The notes beneath the pieces are model-generated. The model saw only the letters and a list, made by a program, of their open reading frames with translations, was not told the DNA's origin and ran no database searches. This document shows, one piece after another, positions 42,497-51,601 of a stretch of DNA of 64,000 nucleotides. The position numbers and the translations under genes were made by a program. Where the stretch lies: NCBI GenBank assembly GCA_023389155.1, contig JAEWEV010000013.1, positions 1-64,000 on the forward strand, given 5' to 3'. Within the stretch, counting starts at the first letter, position 1, and each line of letters begins with the position of its first letter. Source of the stretch: Pseudomonadota bacterium (lineage in GTDB: Bacteria > Pseudomonadota > Gammaproteobacteria > Burkholderiales > Burkholderiaceae_B).

Positions 42497-43426
42497 ATGA
42501 ATTCGCATGACGTAGTACAGCAGTCGCTGTGGCAGGCTTGGGGCCAGCAGGCCCGCAAAAGCCCCAAGGTAACGATGGGTTTACTCGCAGCAGGTATTTG
42601 TTTGCTGCTTTTGATACTGAATGGCCTTTATACAGCCTTCACCGCGGTGGAGGCGTCTGCATTTCATTATGCGCTACTGGGCGGCATCGCAGGGTTAGGC
42701 GCAACGGCTTTGGGAGCGGTTGCCGCCTTTGCTCTGCGCAGTATCCCTGATCGAGCCCAGGATACCATGCTCGGGTTCGCCGCCGGTATGATGCTTGCGG
42801 CAAGCTCATTCTCCCTTCTTCTGCCAGGCCTTGAGGCCGCGCAGGAAATGACGGGCAATGCGGTGGCAGCCTCTGCCATTGTGGTACTCGGTCTGGCATT
42901 CGGCGTCTTGTTGATGCTGGGGCTGGATTTCTTTACGCCCCACATGCATCAGCAATTGGGTACGCAGGGACCGGAATACAAACGGCTCAATGGAGTATGG
43001 CTTTTTGTGCTGGCCATCATTCTGCACAATCTGCCCGAAGGGATGGCGATTGGCGTGAGCTTTTCCAAATCGGATATGGCCGTTGGGCTGCCCCTGACAA
43101 CTGCCATTGCCATTCAGGATATTCCTGAGGGACTGGCCGTGGCACTGGCCTTGCGGGCAACCGGCATGTCAGCCGGGCGCGCGGTTCTGATCGCTGCCGC
43201 TTCGGGCCTGATGGAGCCGCTGGGCGCTATAGTTGGCGTGGGCATGTCAAGTGGCATGGCGCTCGCCTATCCAATGAGTCTTGGCCTGGCCGCGGGTGCG
43301 ATGATATTTGTGGTATCGCACGAAGTCATTCCGGAAACCCACCGCAACGGCCACCAGACCTTTGCGACGATTGGTCTGATGGCCGGCTTTGCGGTGATGA
43401 TGTTTCTGGACACTGCTCTGGGATGA
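42497..43426 (+). CDS. ZIP-family divalent metal transporter (GufA/ZupT-like)
   Basis: From the ATG at 42497 (AAGG 5 bases upstream), 309 residues with about eight membrane helices. The ZIP metal-site motifs are present: HNLPEGMAIGV in helix 4 and QDIPEGLAVALAL in helix 5. A short His-containing loop (TPHMHQQLG) may bind metal. By family it imports zinc, iron or other divalent metals. The exact metal is not readable. Confidence 0.9.
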   Translation: MNSHDVVQQSLWQAWGQQARKSPKVTMGLLAAGICLLLLILNGLYTAFTAVEASAFHYALLGGIAGLGATALGAVAAFALRSIPDRAQDTMLGFAAGMMLAASSFSLLLPGLEAAQEMTGNAVAASAIVVLGLAFGVLLMLGLDFFTPHMHQQLGTQGPEYKRLNGVWLFVLAIILHNLPEGMAIGVSFSKSDMAVGLPLTTAIAIQDIPEGLAVALALRATGMSAGRAVLIAAASGLMEPLGAIVGVGMSSGMALAYPMSLGLAAGAMIFVVSHEVIPETHRNGHQTFATIGLMAGFAVMMFLDTALG

Positions 43427-43450
43427 TGTGTTCAGGATCGGAGCAGTCGA

Positions 43451-43834
43451 TCACTGTTTGATAACGTGCCAGACATCCTTTATGCCGTCACCAGTCATAT
43501 CGCCCGGTTTGGCATCTTTCTTGAACAGATACAGAGGCTCTCCTTTGTATGTCCACTGCATTTGGTCGTCGTCACGCTTGATGACGTCGTAATCGCCGGA
43601 TGTCTTGTCATCGGCCGTTGCCATCAGCGGGGGCCAGTTTTCCGCGCATTGGCCAGAGCAGGCGCTTTTTCCTGGTGTTTCCTTGTCTTTGTCGAAGGTG
43701 TACAGGGTCATGCCCTTGCTGTCTACCAGAATGCCGTTTTCTGCCTTCACAGGGGGTTCTGCGGCAATTGCAGTGCTGCCAATGAATCCCAGTCCGGCCA
43801 TTGTCAGAATGCCCGATAAAAGTAATTTCCTCAT
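43451..43834 (-). CDS. Secreted COG4315-type repeat protein
   Basis: From the ATG at 43834 (AAGGAG upstream), 127 residues with a signal peptide ending near TAIAAE. Two copies of the family repeat are visible: ...GILVDSKGMTLYTFDKDKET and ...MQWTYKGEPLYLFKKDAKPG, with ACSGQCAENWPPL between them. The family is widespread and secreted, with no proven function; the WPPL/C-x-x-x-C part is diagnostic. Confidence 0.88.
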   Translation of the reverse strand: MRKLLLSGILTMAGLGFIGSTAIAAEPPVKAENGILVDSKGMTLYTFDKDKETPGKSACSGQCAENWPPLMATADDKTSGDYDVIKRDDDQMQWTYKGEPLYLFKKDAKPGDMTGDGIKDVWHVIKQ

Positions 43835-44211
43835 TTTGCTCTCCTTGATTGCTGATCGCCGTTGCCGACGATACACCGCAAAGCATACGCCTTCCTGACA
43901 GTTTTAGATATGGCCGAACTCACGGAGTTCCCGTTGTCGGTGCAACACGGTTCATGAGAAATTCTGTAACACACACTGCCAGGACTATTGTGCTGACACA
44001 TAGCGGCGATAAAGTGTTGACTCAATATCAGTGGTGTTGGTTCAAACCAGCCTCGATTTCTGTCAGGGACGTTGACAGGGCAGGATGAATAGCTTACAGA
44101 TTCGAATGACCGCATTTACCAATCTTATGCTGGATCATCTGGACTACCACCCGACAATCGCGCGTTATGATGCCGCCGAGGGGCGGCAACTTTTTCCGGA
44201 GGCTCACCTTT
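43835..44211. other. Intergenic region, no supported gene
   Basis: About 375 bp between the COG4315-type gene (-) and the flavoprotein gene (+). Open frames here lack ribosome sites and family resemblance. It must contain both divergent promoters; no clear operator was identified. Confidence 0.3.
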
Positions 44212-44836
44212 ATGACAGATGACGAACACTATTACATCCGCAGTACTGATCAGCTGGCCGCGCTGTTTGGCCCGGTTGGCGAGGCGGCGCTGAAAAAGGA
44301 GGTTGACCATATCCATCCTCTTTACCGGCCTCTGATTGAGGCATCGCCGTTTGTCATCCTGGCGACCAGCGGCCCGGACGGACTGGACGCCTCTCCGCGG
44401 GGAGATCCGCCAGGCTTTATCCGCATACAGGATGAGCATACCTTGCTGCTGCCGGAAAGACGGGGGAATAATCGCATCGACAGTTTGCGCAATTTGCTGA
44501 CTGATCCACGGGTTGCATTGTTGTTTTTGATTCCCGGTGTAGGAGAGACCCTGAGGGTCAACGGCCGGGCGCGCATCAGTGTGGATCCGGACTTGCTGGC
44601 GCAGCTTGCGATGAAAGGCAAGCCGCCGCAGTGCGTTATCGAGATACATGTGGAGCGTGTCTATTTTCAGTGCGCGCGCTATACATCGGTCAGATCTATG
44701 GAGTCCTTCAACAGATCAACGTCAAGCGCACGTGCCCTCAGCGGGCACGATCCTGGCCGGGCTGACCGATTCTGGGATTGACGGGGAAAAATATGACAGG
44801 GAGCTACCGGAGAGGCAGCGCGATACGCTCTATTGA
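44212..44836 (+). pseudogene. MSMEG_1061-type FMN-binding pyridoxamine-oxidase-fold gene, frameshifted in a (GC)4 run
   Basis: From the ATG at 44212 the frame gives TDDEHYYIRSTDQLAALFG and a split-barrel FMN-binding core (FVILATSGPDGLDASPRGDP, LLLPERRGNNRIDSL, VNGRARIS), then VYFQCAR. At TGCGCGCGC (about 44671-44679) the frame turns to a non-family tail ending at 44781. The next frame encodes the expected family tail, AIHRSDLWSPSTDQ and YDRELPERQRDTLY, ending at 44836. One more GC unit would join them. Either a recent slip inactivated the gene or the repeat is phase-variable; a sequencing error is also possible. Confidence 0.7.
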
Positions 44837-45015
44837 GCCTGCAGACTGAAGGGGAGCGGGCGTGCGGGGAGTGTCTTTACTTCCCCGCTATCTGCATGCC
44901 ACATTTTGTTGCCTCGCAGCCGTGAAGTGACACCTGATACGGAGCAGAAAGAAGCTGGGAGGCACGATACCGTGTACCGGACGATATCTCAGGGTAACTA
45001 CTATTTATTTCAAAC

Positions 45016-45032
45016 ATCATACGTATTATGAT
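45016..45032 (+). promoter_or_regulatory. Palindrome overlapping the GntR gene start (candidate operator)
   Basis: ATCATA-CGTAT-TATGAT, a perfect 6+5+6 inverted repeat, whose right arm covers the first ATG (45028) of the GntR gene. It is a candidate autoregulatory site. It does not match the common FadR-type TGGTNACCA pattern, so this is suggestive only. Confidence 0.4.
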
Positions 45033-45762
45033 TGTGAACATGAAGCCACGACAGACCATACATGATGATGTTTTGAACAGACTGGGCGCCGATATCTGCA
45101 CCGGAGTCTATGCCACGGGAAGCGCGTTGCCGCCCGAGCCGGATCTATGCGAACTGCTTGGTGTAAGCCGCATCGTTGTGCGAGAAGCGATCAAGTCATT
45201 GAGCGCACGAGGGCTGGTCGTTGTTCGACGACGAACGGGCACGCTGGTCCAGCCACTGGACAGCTGGCAGCTGTTTGATCCCAAAGTGCTGGGGTGGCGT
45301 GCCAATGCCGGACTGGTCGATGAAAAATACATTGCCGATCTCATGGAATTGCGGCGCGTGATTGAGCCCGCGGCCGCCCGTTATGCAGCGCTGCGTGCCG
45401 ATGGGCAGGATCTTGCGGTCATGCGCCATAATCTTGACGCCATGGCAAATGCAATCATAGGCGAGGGTGAGTACGTGCCGGCAGATGTGGCGTTTCATGG
45501 TGCAATTCTGGATGCGTGTCATAACCAGTTTCTGCGTCATATGCAGCAGGCGATCAATGCCATTCTGGAAGTCAGTTTCAATCTTTGCATACAGGTGCCC
45601 GGTGGGCCCGCCAGTTCCCAGCCCATGCACGAGGCACTTTTTTCCGCGATTTCGTCCCGTAATCCTGCGCAGGCAGAAAGTGCTGTGCTGGAAATCATCG
45701 AGCGGGCAGAACGTGATTTGCGCGCCACCGTTACCACTGGCTTTAACCCGGAACAAGCATGA
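45028..45762 (+). CDS. GntR-family (FadR subfamily, FCD domain) regulator
   Basis: A 244-residue regulator. N-terminal winged HTH (ALPPEPDLCELLGVSRIVVR, EAIKSLSARGL), then the all-helical FCD domain (~90-235) with acidic/His metal-site residues (VAFHGAILDACHNQFL). FCD proteins usually bind sugar acids or other organic acids. An ATG at 45040 is an alternative start. It overlaps the next gene by four bases (ATGA), so it is transcribed with the enzymes it probably controls. Confidence 0.9.
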   Translation: MIVNMKPRQTIHDDVLNRLGADICTGVYATGSALPPEPDLCELLGVSRIVVREAIKSLSARGLVVVRRRTGTLVQPLDSWQLFDPKVLGWRANAGLVDEKYIADLMELRRVIEPAAARYAALRADGQDLAVMRHNLDAMANAIIGEGEYVPADVAFHGAILDACHNQFLRHMQQAINAILEVSFNLCIQVPGGPASSQPMHEALFSAISSRNPAQAESAVLEIIERAERDLRATVTTGFNPEQA

Positions 45763-46967
45763 AAATAACCAGAATCGAGACACTGAGAACACAGGAATTT
45801 TTCAATATCATCTGGGTACGCATCCATACCGACAGCGGCATAATCGGATTGGGAGAAACCTTTTATGGCGCCGGCGCAGTCGAGGCCCATATTCATGACA
45901 CCCTTGCCATACGTTTACTGGGCCAGAATCCCCTGCATATCGAGGCACTGCACAAGGAGATGCTGAATCTGCCAATGGCGCAGTCCTCAACAGGGGCGGA
46001 ATATCGCGCCGCCTCGGCAATCGATATTGCGTTGTGGGATATTTTCGGCAAAGTCTGTAACCAGCCCGTGCATCAAATGCTCGGCGGCCTTTGTCACGAA
46101 AAAATTCGGATATACAACACCTGTGCCGGTTCCAGCTACGTGAGGTCGAAAAACATCAAGCCGGTGTCCAATTGGCAAATGCGAGCCGGTCAGGCCGACG
46201 GGAACTATGAAGATCTGGACGGATTCATGAACCGTGCCGATGAGCTTGCACTGGATCTGTTAGAGCAGGGCATTACCGCTATGAAAATCTGGCCATTTGA
46301 TCCGGCTGCCATCGAGAACAACGGTCTGTTCATTACTTCATCACAGATGAAAAAGGCGTTGGAGCCATTTGAAAAAATACGCCGGGCAGTTGGCGACAGA
46401 ATGGAGATCATGGTCGAGTTCCATTCCTTATGGAATCTGCCGGCCGCCAAGGAAATTGCCCGTGCCATTGAACCCTATGCGCCACGCTGGTACGAAGATC
46501 CCATACGCATGAATTCTCCGCAGGCGCTGGCCGAGTATGCGCGCTCCACACCCGTATGGGTCTGCGCGAGTGAGACGCTGGGATCCCGGTATCCCTATAA
46601 AGACATGCTGGATCGCGACGCAATGTCAGTTGTGATGGTCGATCTGTGCTGGAGCGGAGGACTAACCGAAGGCAGAAAGATTGCGGCCCTCGCCGAAACA
46701 TGGCACCGACCTTTTGCTCCGCATGACTGCATAGGGCCTGTGGGGTTTGCAGCGGCAATCCATTGTTCATTCAGCCAGCCCAATACGCTGATACAGGAGT
46801 CGGTACGGGCGTTCTACAAGGGCTGGTACAACGAACTGGTCACTGTCATGCCCAGAATCGAAAATGGCTATGTATATCCCATGGAAGGCCCTGGGCTGGG
46901 CGTGCAATTGCGGGATGAAGTTTTTGAACGAGACGATCTGACGGTTCGTGTCAGCAATCTGTCGTAA
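45759..46967 (+). CDS. Enolase-superfamily sugar-acid dehydratase (mandelate racemase/MLE family)
   Basis: A 402-residue enzyme. N-terminal capping domain (ITRIETLRTQEFFNIIWVRI), then a TIM barrel with the catalytic lysine region (ITAMKIWPFD), metal-ligand strands MVEFHSLW, RWYEDPI and ASETLGSRYPYKDM, and a late HDCIGPVGFAA His. Its layout resembles galactonate/gluconate-type dehydratases, which remove water from an acid sugar. The substrate cannot be fixed. It is followed by an SDR and a Bug binding protein, which suggests uptake and oxidation of the same compound. Confidence 0.82.
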   Translation: MKITRIETLRTQEFFNIIWVRIHTDSGIIGLGETFYGAGAVEAHIHDTLAIRLLGQNPLHIEALHKEMLNLPMAQSSTGAEYRAASAIDIALWDIFGKVCNQPVHQMLGGLCHEKIRIYNTCAGSSYVRSKNIKPVSNWQMRAGQADGNYEDLDGFMNRADELALDLLEQGITAMKIWPFDPAAIENNGLFITSSQMKKALEPFEKIRRAVGDRMEIMVEFHSLWNLPAAKEIARAIEPYAPRWYEDPIRMNSPQALAEYARSTPVWVCASETLGSRYPYKDMLDRDAMSVVMVDLCWSGGLTEGRKIAALAETWHRPFAPHDCIGPVGFAAAIHCSFSQPNTLIQESVRAFYKGWYNELVTVMPRIENGYVYPMEGPGLGVQLRDEVFERDDLTVRVSNLS

Positions 46968-46982
46968 CCATAGAAGAACATC

Positions 46983-47750
46983 ATGTCTGAATTATTTAAT
47001 CTGAAGGGGAAAACGGCGCTGGTGACCGGTTCCTCGCGCGGGCTGGGCTTTGCATTTGCGCAGGCCCTGGCCGAACACGGCGCTGCAGTCATTCTGAACG
47101 GGACCCAATCAGCGCGTCTGGATGAATCTGTGCGGCAACTGACTGAACGAGGTCTTCAAGCTGATGGTCTTGCCTTTGATGTGGCCGATGAACTCGCGGT
47201 GGACGCGGCTTTCGGGCAACTTGATGTCCAGGGCAGGGAAGTCGAGATCCTGATTAATAATGCTGGCATTCAGCTCAGGAAACCGCTAACCGAACTGCAG
47301 CTAGACGAATGGCACAGGGTCGTGGATACCAATCTGACCAGCGCGTTCCTGGTGGGCCGTGCAGCAGCAAAACGCATGATCGCACGTGGTCGTGGTGGGA
47401 AGATTATCAATATTAGTTCGCTGACGAGTGAATGCGCCAGAGCGACCGTTGCACCCTACACCGTATCCAAAGGTGGTGTGAAAATGCTGACCCGCGCCAT
47501 GACGGCCGAGTGGGCTACGCACAATATTCAGATCAATGCCATCGGCCCGGGCTATATGGCAACTGACATGAACGAAGCATTGCTGAACAATCCGCAATTT
47601 GACGGCTGGGTCAAAAGCCGCACGCCCGCCGGACGCTGGGGACTTCCGCAAGAATTGGCCGGGACAGCAGTGTTTCTGGCGTCGAAGGCCTCGGATTATG
47701 TGAACGGACAGATTATCTACGTGGATGGCGGCATGTTGGCCGTTCTGTAA
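46983..47750 (+). CDS. Short-chain dehydrogenase (gluconate 5-dehydrogenase-like)
   Basis: A 255-residue NAD(P)-dependent oxidoreductase. Cofactor motif TGSSRGLG at residues 15-22, NNAG at 92-95, catalytic Ser146, Tyr159 and Lys163 (YTVSKGG), and the C-terminal VNGQIIYVDGGM. It resembles gluconate/keto-acid dehydrogenases of sugar-acid pathways. It starts 15 bp after the dehydratase. Confidence 0.88.
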   Translation: MSELFNLKGKTALVTGSSRGLGFAFAQALAEHGAAVILNGTQSARLDESVRQLTERGLQADGLAFDVADELAVDAAFGQLDVQGREVEILINNAGIQLRKPLTELQLDEWHRVVDTNLTSAFLVGRAAAKRMIARGRGGKIINISSLTSECARATVAPYTVSKGGVKMLTRAMTAEWATHNIQINAIGPGYMATDMNEALLNNPQFDGWVKSRTPAGRWGLPQELAGTAVFLASKASDYVNGQIIYVDGGMLAVL

Positions 47751-47897
47751 ATCTTCAGTCCGTCTTTTGGGCCACTGATCTTGCAGTGCCATTATGGATC
47801 GACTGCGTACAACCAGGCGACGCCAGTGCGTCGTCGTATCACCGGATGAGCGGGATGATCCACGTACGTGATACGTGCCACGGAAGGGTGACAAAAA

Positions 47898-48857
47898 ATG
47901 AAATTGACAAACGTAATAAAACTGATGGTAGTGATGGCAACAGGGATGACGGCAAGCTATGCGAAGGCCGAATACCCTGACCATCCGGTCGAGCTGATCG
48001 TTCCGTCGTCTCCCGGTGGCGGAACGGATCTGATGGCGAGGGTCATTGCCGAAGTCTCCGCCAAGTACATGTCGCAGCCTTTTGTTGTCAGTAATAAACC
48101 GGGGGCGGGCGGTGGCATTGGTATGGGTGACGTGCGCCGGGCGAAGCCGGATGGATACAAGGTTGCCGTCCTCATCTCCGAACTTGCCATTCTTCCGCAT
48201 CTGAAAATGATCAACTTTACGACCAGTGATTTTGTTCCGATTGCAAAGCTCAATGGTGATCCGGGGACGATTGTGGTCAGATCGGATGCGCCCTGGAATA
48301 ATGTGCCGGAACTGATTGACGCTGCCCGGAAGAACGCTGGTGGGCTCTCAATGGGCAATGCCGGCGCCGGTACGATCTGGCATCTGGCTGCGGCCGCCAT
48401 CGAGCGAGATCAGGGCGTGACGTTCAATAATATTTCCTTCCAGGGCGCGGCGCCCAGTGTCACGGCGCTGCTTGGCGGGCATGTACAGGCCATCGTTGTC
48501 AGCCCGGTCGAAGTCAAGACCTACATTGAGTCAGGCAAGCTCAAAATGCTGGGTGTGATGACAGACGCGCGTCTGACCGGCGATTACGCCGAGATCCCCA
48601 CACTCAAGGAAAGCGGGATCAACGTTTCCGTGGGCACGTGGCGCGGTTTGGGCGTGCCTCTTGATACTCCCGAGCCTGTAGTGGCAAAGCTGCGTGCAGT
48701 CAGCAAGAAAATCGTAGAGGATCCCAAATTCCGGGAAGGAATGGCGCATGCCAATCTTGCGGTATCCTACCAGGAGGGGCCCGAATTTGCCCAATTCATG
48801 TCTCAGCAATCGGACTATTTCAAAGGTCTTATTTCAACTGTGGATATGAAAAAGTAG
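47898..48857 (+). CDS. Bug/TctC-family periplasmic substrate-binding protein
   Basis: A 319-residue protein with a signal peptide ending near YAKAEY. Bug-family motifs are present: PDHPVELIVPSSPGGGTDL near the start and GDVRRAKPDGYKVAV and FNNISFQGAAPSVTALLGGHVQ later. Bug proteins capture organic acids for tripartite tricarboxylate transporters or for signalling. No tctA/tctB membrane partner is adjacent. It probably binds the substrate of the upstream enzymes. Confidence 0.92.
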   Translation: MKLTNVIKLMVVMATGMTASYAKAEYPDHPVELIVPSSPGGGTDLMARVIAEVSAKYMSQPFVVSNKPGAGGGIGMGDVRRAKPDGYKVAVLISELAILPHLKMINFTTSDFVPIAKLNGDPGTIVVRSDAPWNNVPELIDAARKNAGGLSMGNAGAGTIWHLAAAAIERDQGVTFNNISFQGAAPSVTALLGGHVQAIVVSPVEVKTYIESGKLKMLGVMTDARLTGDYAEIPTLKESGINVSVGTWRGLGVPLDTPEPVVAKLRAVSKKIVEDPKFREGMAHANLAVSYQEGPEFAQFMSQQSDYFKGLISTVDMKK

Positions 48858-48914
48858 GGAAGTGCCGTTTTCAGCCAGAAGTTCAGCGCAGCATGCTGCC
48901 TTGCGCTGAACCGG

Positions 48915-49625
48915 TCAGCTGGCGTTCTCAAACCGGGCTATCAGTGAAGCCAGTGATTGGCCTTGCGGCAGCGCGCCGACATCCCTTAGTGATTGTTCAA
49001 GCCAGCCATAGATCAGATTGCCGCTGGCGATGTCTTCTCTGCGTTTTTGCTCGACCTTGACTTTTTTATCTGCTCCCTCAAGGACCAAATCAATATTTTC
49101 GCGAGGAACAATCAGAACCCCGTCCTGATCGGCGCGTACCAGATCACCGGGGTTTACGGTGACACCGCCCACCGAAACGGGGTGGCCAATGCGGCCAGGC
49201 AGGTTTTTACTTGGCCCGTTAGGATTGCTGGCGCACGCAAACACCGGAAAGTCACCATCGCGCAAGTCACTGCGGTCACGGATGGCACCGTCAATGACCA
49301 AGCCTGCCAGTCCTGCAGCCACGGCGTGGGTGCACATTAGTTCGCCCATCAGTGCTGCGCGCGTATCTGCCTGACCATCTATCACGAGAACGTCGCCGGG
49401 TCGAGCCAGCAGCAAGGCAGCATGGATCATCAGGTTATCGCCCGGACGAACCTCAACGGTAAATGCAGGGCCGCACAATTGCATATGTGGTCCCAGGGGC
49501 TGGATGCGGCCATCTGTTGCACCGCGCCGTCCGGCTGCGTCAGCCATAATGGCCGCGGGATACCGGGCAGCTGCCTTTAGCTGAGCGTCTGTCGGCCGGG
49601 TGAACATACTGTTGATCATTGACAT
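48915..49625 (-). CDS. galC: RraA-fold 4-carboxy-4-hydroxy-2-oxoadipate aldolase (GalC/LigK-like)
   Basis: A 236-residue RraA-fold protein. The active-site block GELMCTHAVAAGLAGLVIDG and IRDRSDL carries the Arg-x-Asp pair that holds the metal and substrate in HMG/CHA aldolases. These cleave 4-carboxy-4-hydroxy-2-oxoadipate to pyruvate and oxaloacetate. It lies 22 bp after the hydratase gene. The pair forms the last two steps of gallate or protocatechuate 4,5-cleavage, which favours an aldolase over an RNase E inhibitor. Confidence 0.85.
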   Translation of the reverse strand: MSMINSMFTRPTDAQLKAAARYPAAIMADAAGRRGATDGRIQPLGPHMQLCGPAFTVEVRPGDNLMIHAALLLARPGDVLVIDGQADTRAALMGELMCTHAVAAGLAGLVIDGAIRDRSDLRDGDFPVFACASNPNGPSKNLPGRIGHPVSVGGVTVNPGDLVRADQDGVLIVPRENIDLVLEGADKKVKVEQKRREDIASGNLIYGWLEQSLRDVGALPQGQSLASLIARFENAS

Positions 49626-49646
49626 TTAACTCTCCGGGATCTACGT

Positions 49647-50360
49647 TCAGAATGCGTCAGTGACGCGAGGATATACGCACTGATAGGCCTCGGCGTACTT
49701 TATTTTCTGGTTGCTATTGCGTGAAGCCTGTACACCGCGCTGCAGGCCGACGCGCGTGTAATATTCCCACAGGTGCTCCTGGGCATTCATGGTCTTGAAA
49801 GCCTCATATTTTTTGTCCCAGACCGACGAAATATCCAGCAGGAGTTCCGGCTTCCACTCGCATTGTTCAGGCTGATGCGGTTCGAACAGATAGACCGGCG
49901 GCGCGCCTATCACAGGTGTCTCGGGATTGTGTCCATGGGCCTGTGCGATCACGCGCGCTTCAAGCGCCAGATGGTTGGCAAAGGGATGATCGAAATTGTA
50001 GGGGTCACGGAAGGAGTGTGTCAGCACAAATTCCGGTCTCAATTCCCGATAGCGGTCAGCAATGCCGAAAAGCACTTCATCACTGACTCGCAGCGGATAG
50101 TCACCGCAATCCAGGAATTCTGCGCTCGCTCCCAGAATGGCGGCGGCCTGTTGCGCCTCTTCGCGACGAGCCTGCTTGACGGCATCCAGCGTCACGCCCG
50201 GTGTTTTCCAGATTTTTGCCGACTCACCGCGTTCACCAAATGATAAACACAATATATGGACTTTCCAGCCTCTGCTGGAATAAAGGGCGACGGCACCACC
50301 CGCCCGCCACACGAAATCGGCGGCGTGTGCGCTGATCACCAGTGCGGTTTTCTGTTGCAT
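49647..50360 (-). CDS. galB: 4-oxalomesaconate hydratase (LmbE/PIG-L family, GalB-like)
   Basis: A 237-residue zinc enzyme of the PIG-L/LmbE fold. Metal residues lie in ISAHAADFVWRAGGA (His12, Asp15) and in the YNFDHP block (His125); LSFGERGESAKIW, GAPPVYLFEPHQPEQCEW and EHLWEYYTRVGLQRGVQA match the Pseudomonas GalB type as I recall it. GalB hydrates 4-oxalomesaconate to 4-carboxy-4-hydroxy-2-oxoadipate, the substrate of the next enzyme in this operon. Confidence 0.85.
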   Translation of the reverse strand: MQQKTALVISAHAADFVWRAGGAVALYSSRGWKVHILCLSFGERGESAKIWKTPGVTLDAVKQARREEAQQAAAILGASAEFLDCGDYPLRVSDEVLFGIADRYRELRPEFVLTHSFRDPYNFDHPFANHLALEARVIAQAHGHNPETPVIGAPPVYLFEPHQPEQCEWKPELLLDISSVWDKKYEAFKTMNAQEHLWEYYTRVGLQRGVQASRNSNQKIKYAEAYQCVYPRVTDAF

Positions 50361-50464
50361 ATGTGATTCCTGAAATTACGTTATGAATATGTTGAGTGTG
50401 TTGCCGCCATCCGGATATCAGCTACAGCTATCCTGATACCGTTATCCGGCTGCCGGCAGTTCGA

Positions 50465-51451
50465 TCAGTCGACTTTGATGTTGGCGCTTTTAACCAGATC
50501 AGTCATGGATGCGGTATCTTTCTTCAGAAAGTCGCCAAATTCCGTTGGGGTGCCGCCGGCCGGCGTGGCGCCGAGTTTGGCCAGGCTCTTGATAATGTCG
50601 TCTTTTTTCAGGGCGTTGTTCAGCGCAGCATTCAGTTTCTCAACCGCAGCATCTGGTGTGCCAGCAGGCGCTACCAGCCCCCACCAGACGGTGGCATCGA
50701 CGCCCTTGACGCCGGCTTTTTCAGCTGTGGTCAGATCGGGCAGCAATACCGTCGGCTTGTCATTGAGAACGGCCAGCGGGCGCAGGGAACCGGATTTGAT
50801 ATGAGAGATGACTTCAAGCGGATTGATGGCCATGAATGACAGCCGCCCACCCAGCAGGTCGGTGATAGCAGGAGATCCGCCCTTGTATGGCACGTGCAGC
50901 GCCTTGAAGCCGCCCTCGCGCAGGAGTAATTCACTTGCCATATGGCCCGAGCTGCCTGTGCCAGCGGTCCCGAAAGTGAGTTCACCGCTGTGCGCCTTGC
51001 CATATTCCACCAGATCGCCAAGTGTTTTGAATTCTGAATCTTTGGTGACTACAACAACCAGTGGTGCATCACCGACTTTCCCTACCGGTGTAAAGGCAGT
51101 GGCAGGGTCGAAGCCCAGATTGGAATACAGCGCCTTGTTGGTGGTCAGGGTATTGGACGCCATGTACAGCGTATATCCGTCAGGCTTGGCTTTTGCGGCA
51201 TAACCCATGCCAATGTTTGTGCCGCCCCCGGGGCGGTTGTCGACGATAATAGGCTGTTTCAGATCATCGGACATGGCTTTGGTCACGATGCGCGTGACGA
51301 TATCCACGCCACCGCCTGGTGAATAGGGTACCACTACCGTGATGGGTCTTTCCGGATAATCAGCGGCCGATGCGCTGGCCATGCCCGTAATGCAGAATGC
51401 GGTCGTGATGGCGAGTGGGATTTGCTTGCGCAATAATTTATGGATGTTCAT
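50465..51451 (-). CDS. Bug/TctC-family periplasmic substrate-binding protein
   Basis: A 328-residue protein with a signal peptide ending near ASAADY. Bug motifs: ADYPERPITVVVPYSPGGGV, GYAAKAKPDGYTLYMAS and HVPYKGGSPAITDLLGGR. First gene of a minus-strand Bug-galB-galC operon, divergent from a LysR gene. It probably binds an aromatic or dicarboxylic acid related to the pathway. Only inferred. Confidence 0.92.
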   Translation of the reverse strand: MNIHKLLRKQIPLAITTAFCITGMASASAADYPERPITVVVPYSPGGGVDIVTRIVTKAMSDDLKQPIIVDNRPGGGTNIGMGYAAKAKPDGYTLYMASNTLTTNKALYSNLGFDPATAFTPVGKVGDAPLVVVVTKDSEFKTLGDLVEYGKAHSGELTFGTAGTGSSGHMASELLLREGGFKALHVPYKGGSPAITDLLGGRLSFMAINPLEVISHIKSGSLRPLAVLNDKPTVLLPDLTTAEKAGVKGVDATVWWGLVAPAGTPDAAVEKLNAALNNALKKDDIIKSLAKLGATPAGGTPTEFGDFLKKDTASMTDLVKSANIKVD

Positions 51452-51601
51452 ATCAGGTCTCCTGATTGTTATTTCAGTGCCACTCCCGTCCAGGGGTTGA
51501 CGGGCGTTGCATGACGAAGGGCTTCAAGGATATTCTCCGATAATGTACTTATATGGTCTAATACTATTTAAATCTCATATTTATATCTTTTTCGAATAAC
51601 C

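Noticed and set aside
43831..44115. A 94-residue frame upstream of the COG4315-type gene on the minus strand
   Set aside because: No ribosome site, irregular composition and overlap with that gene's start; no support.
48915..49625. RraA as RNase E inhibitor
   Set aside because: Fold is shared, but the operon with a GalB-type hydratase and a Bug protein fits the aldolase.
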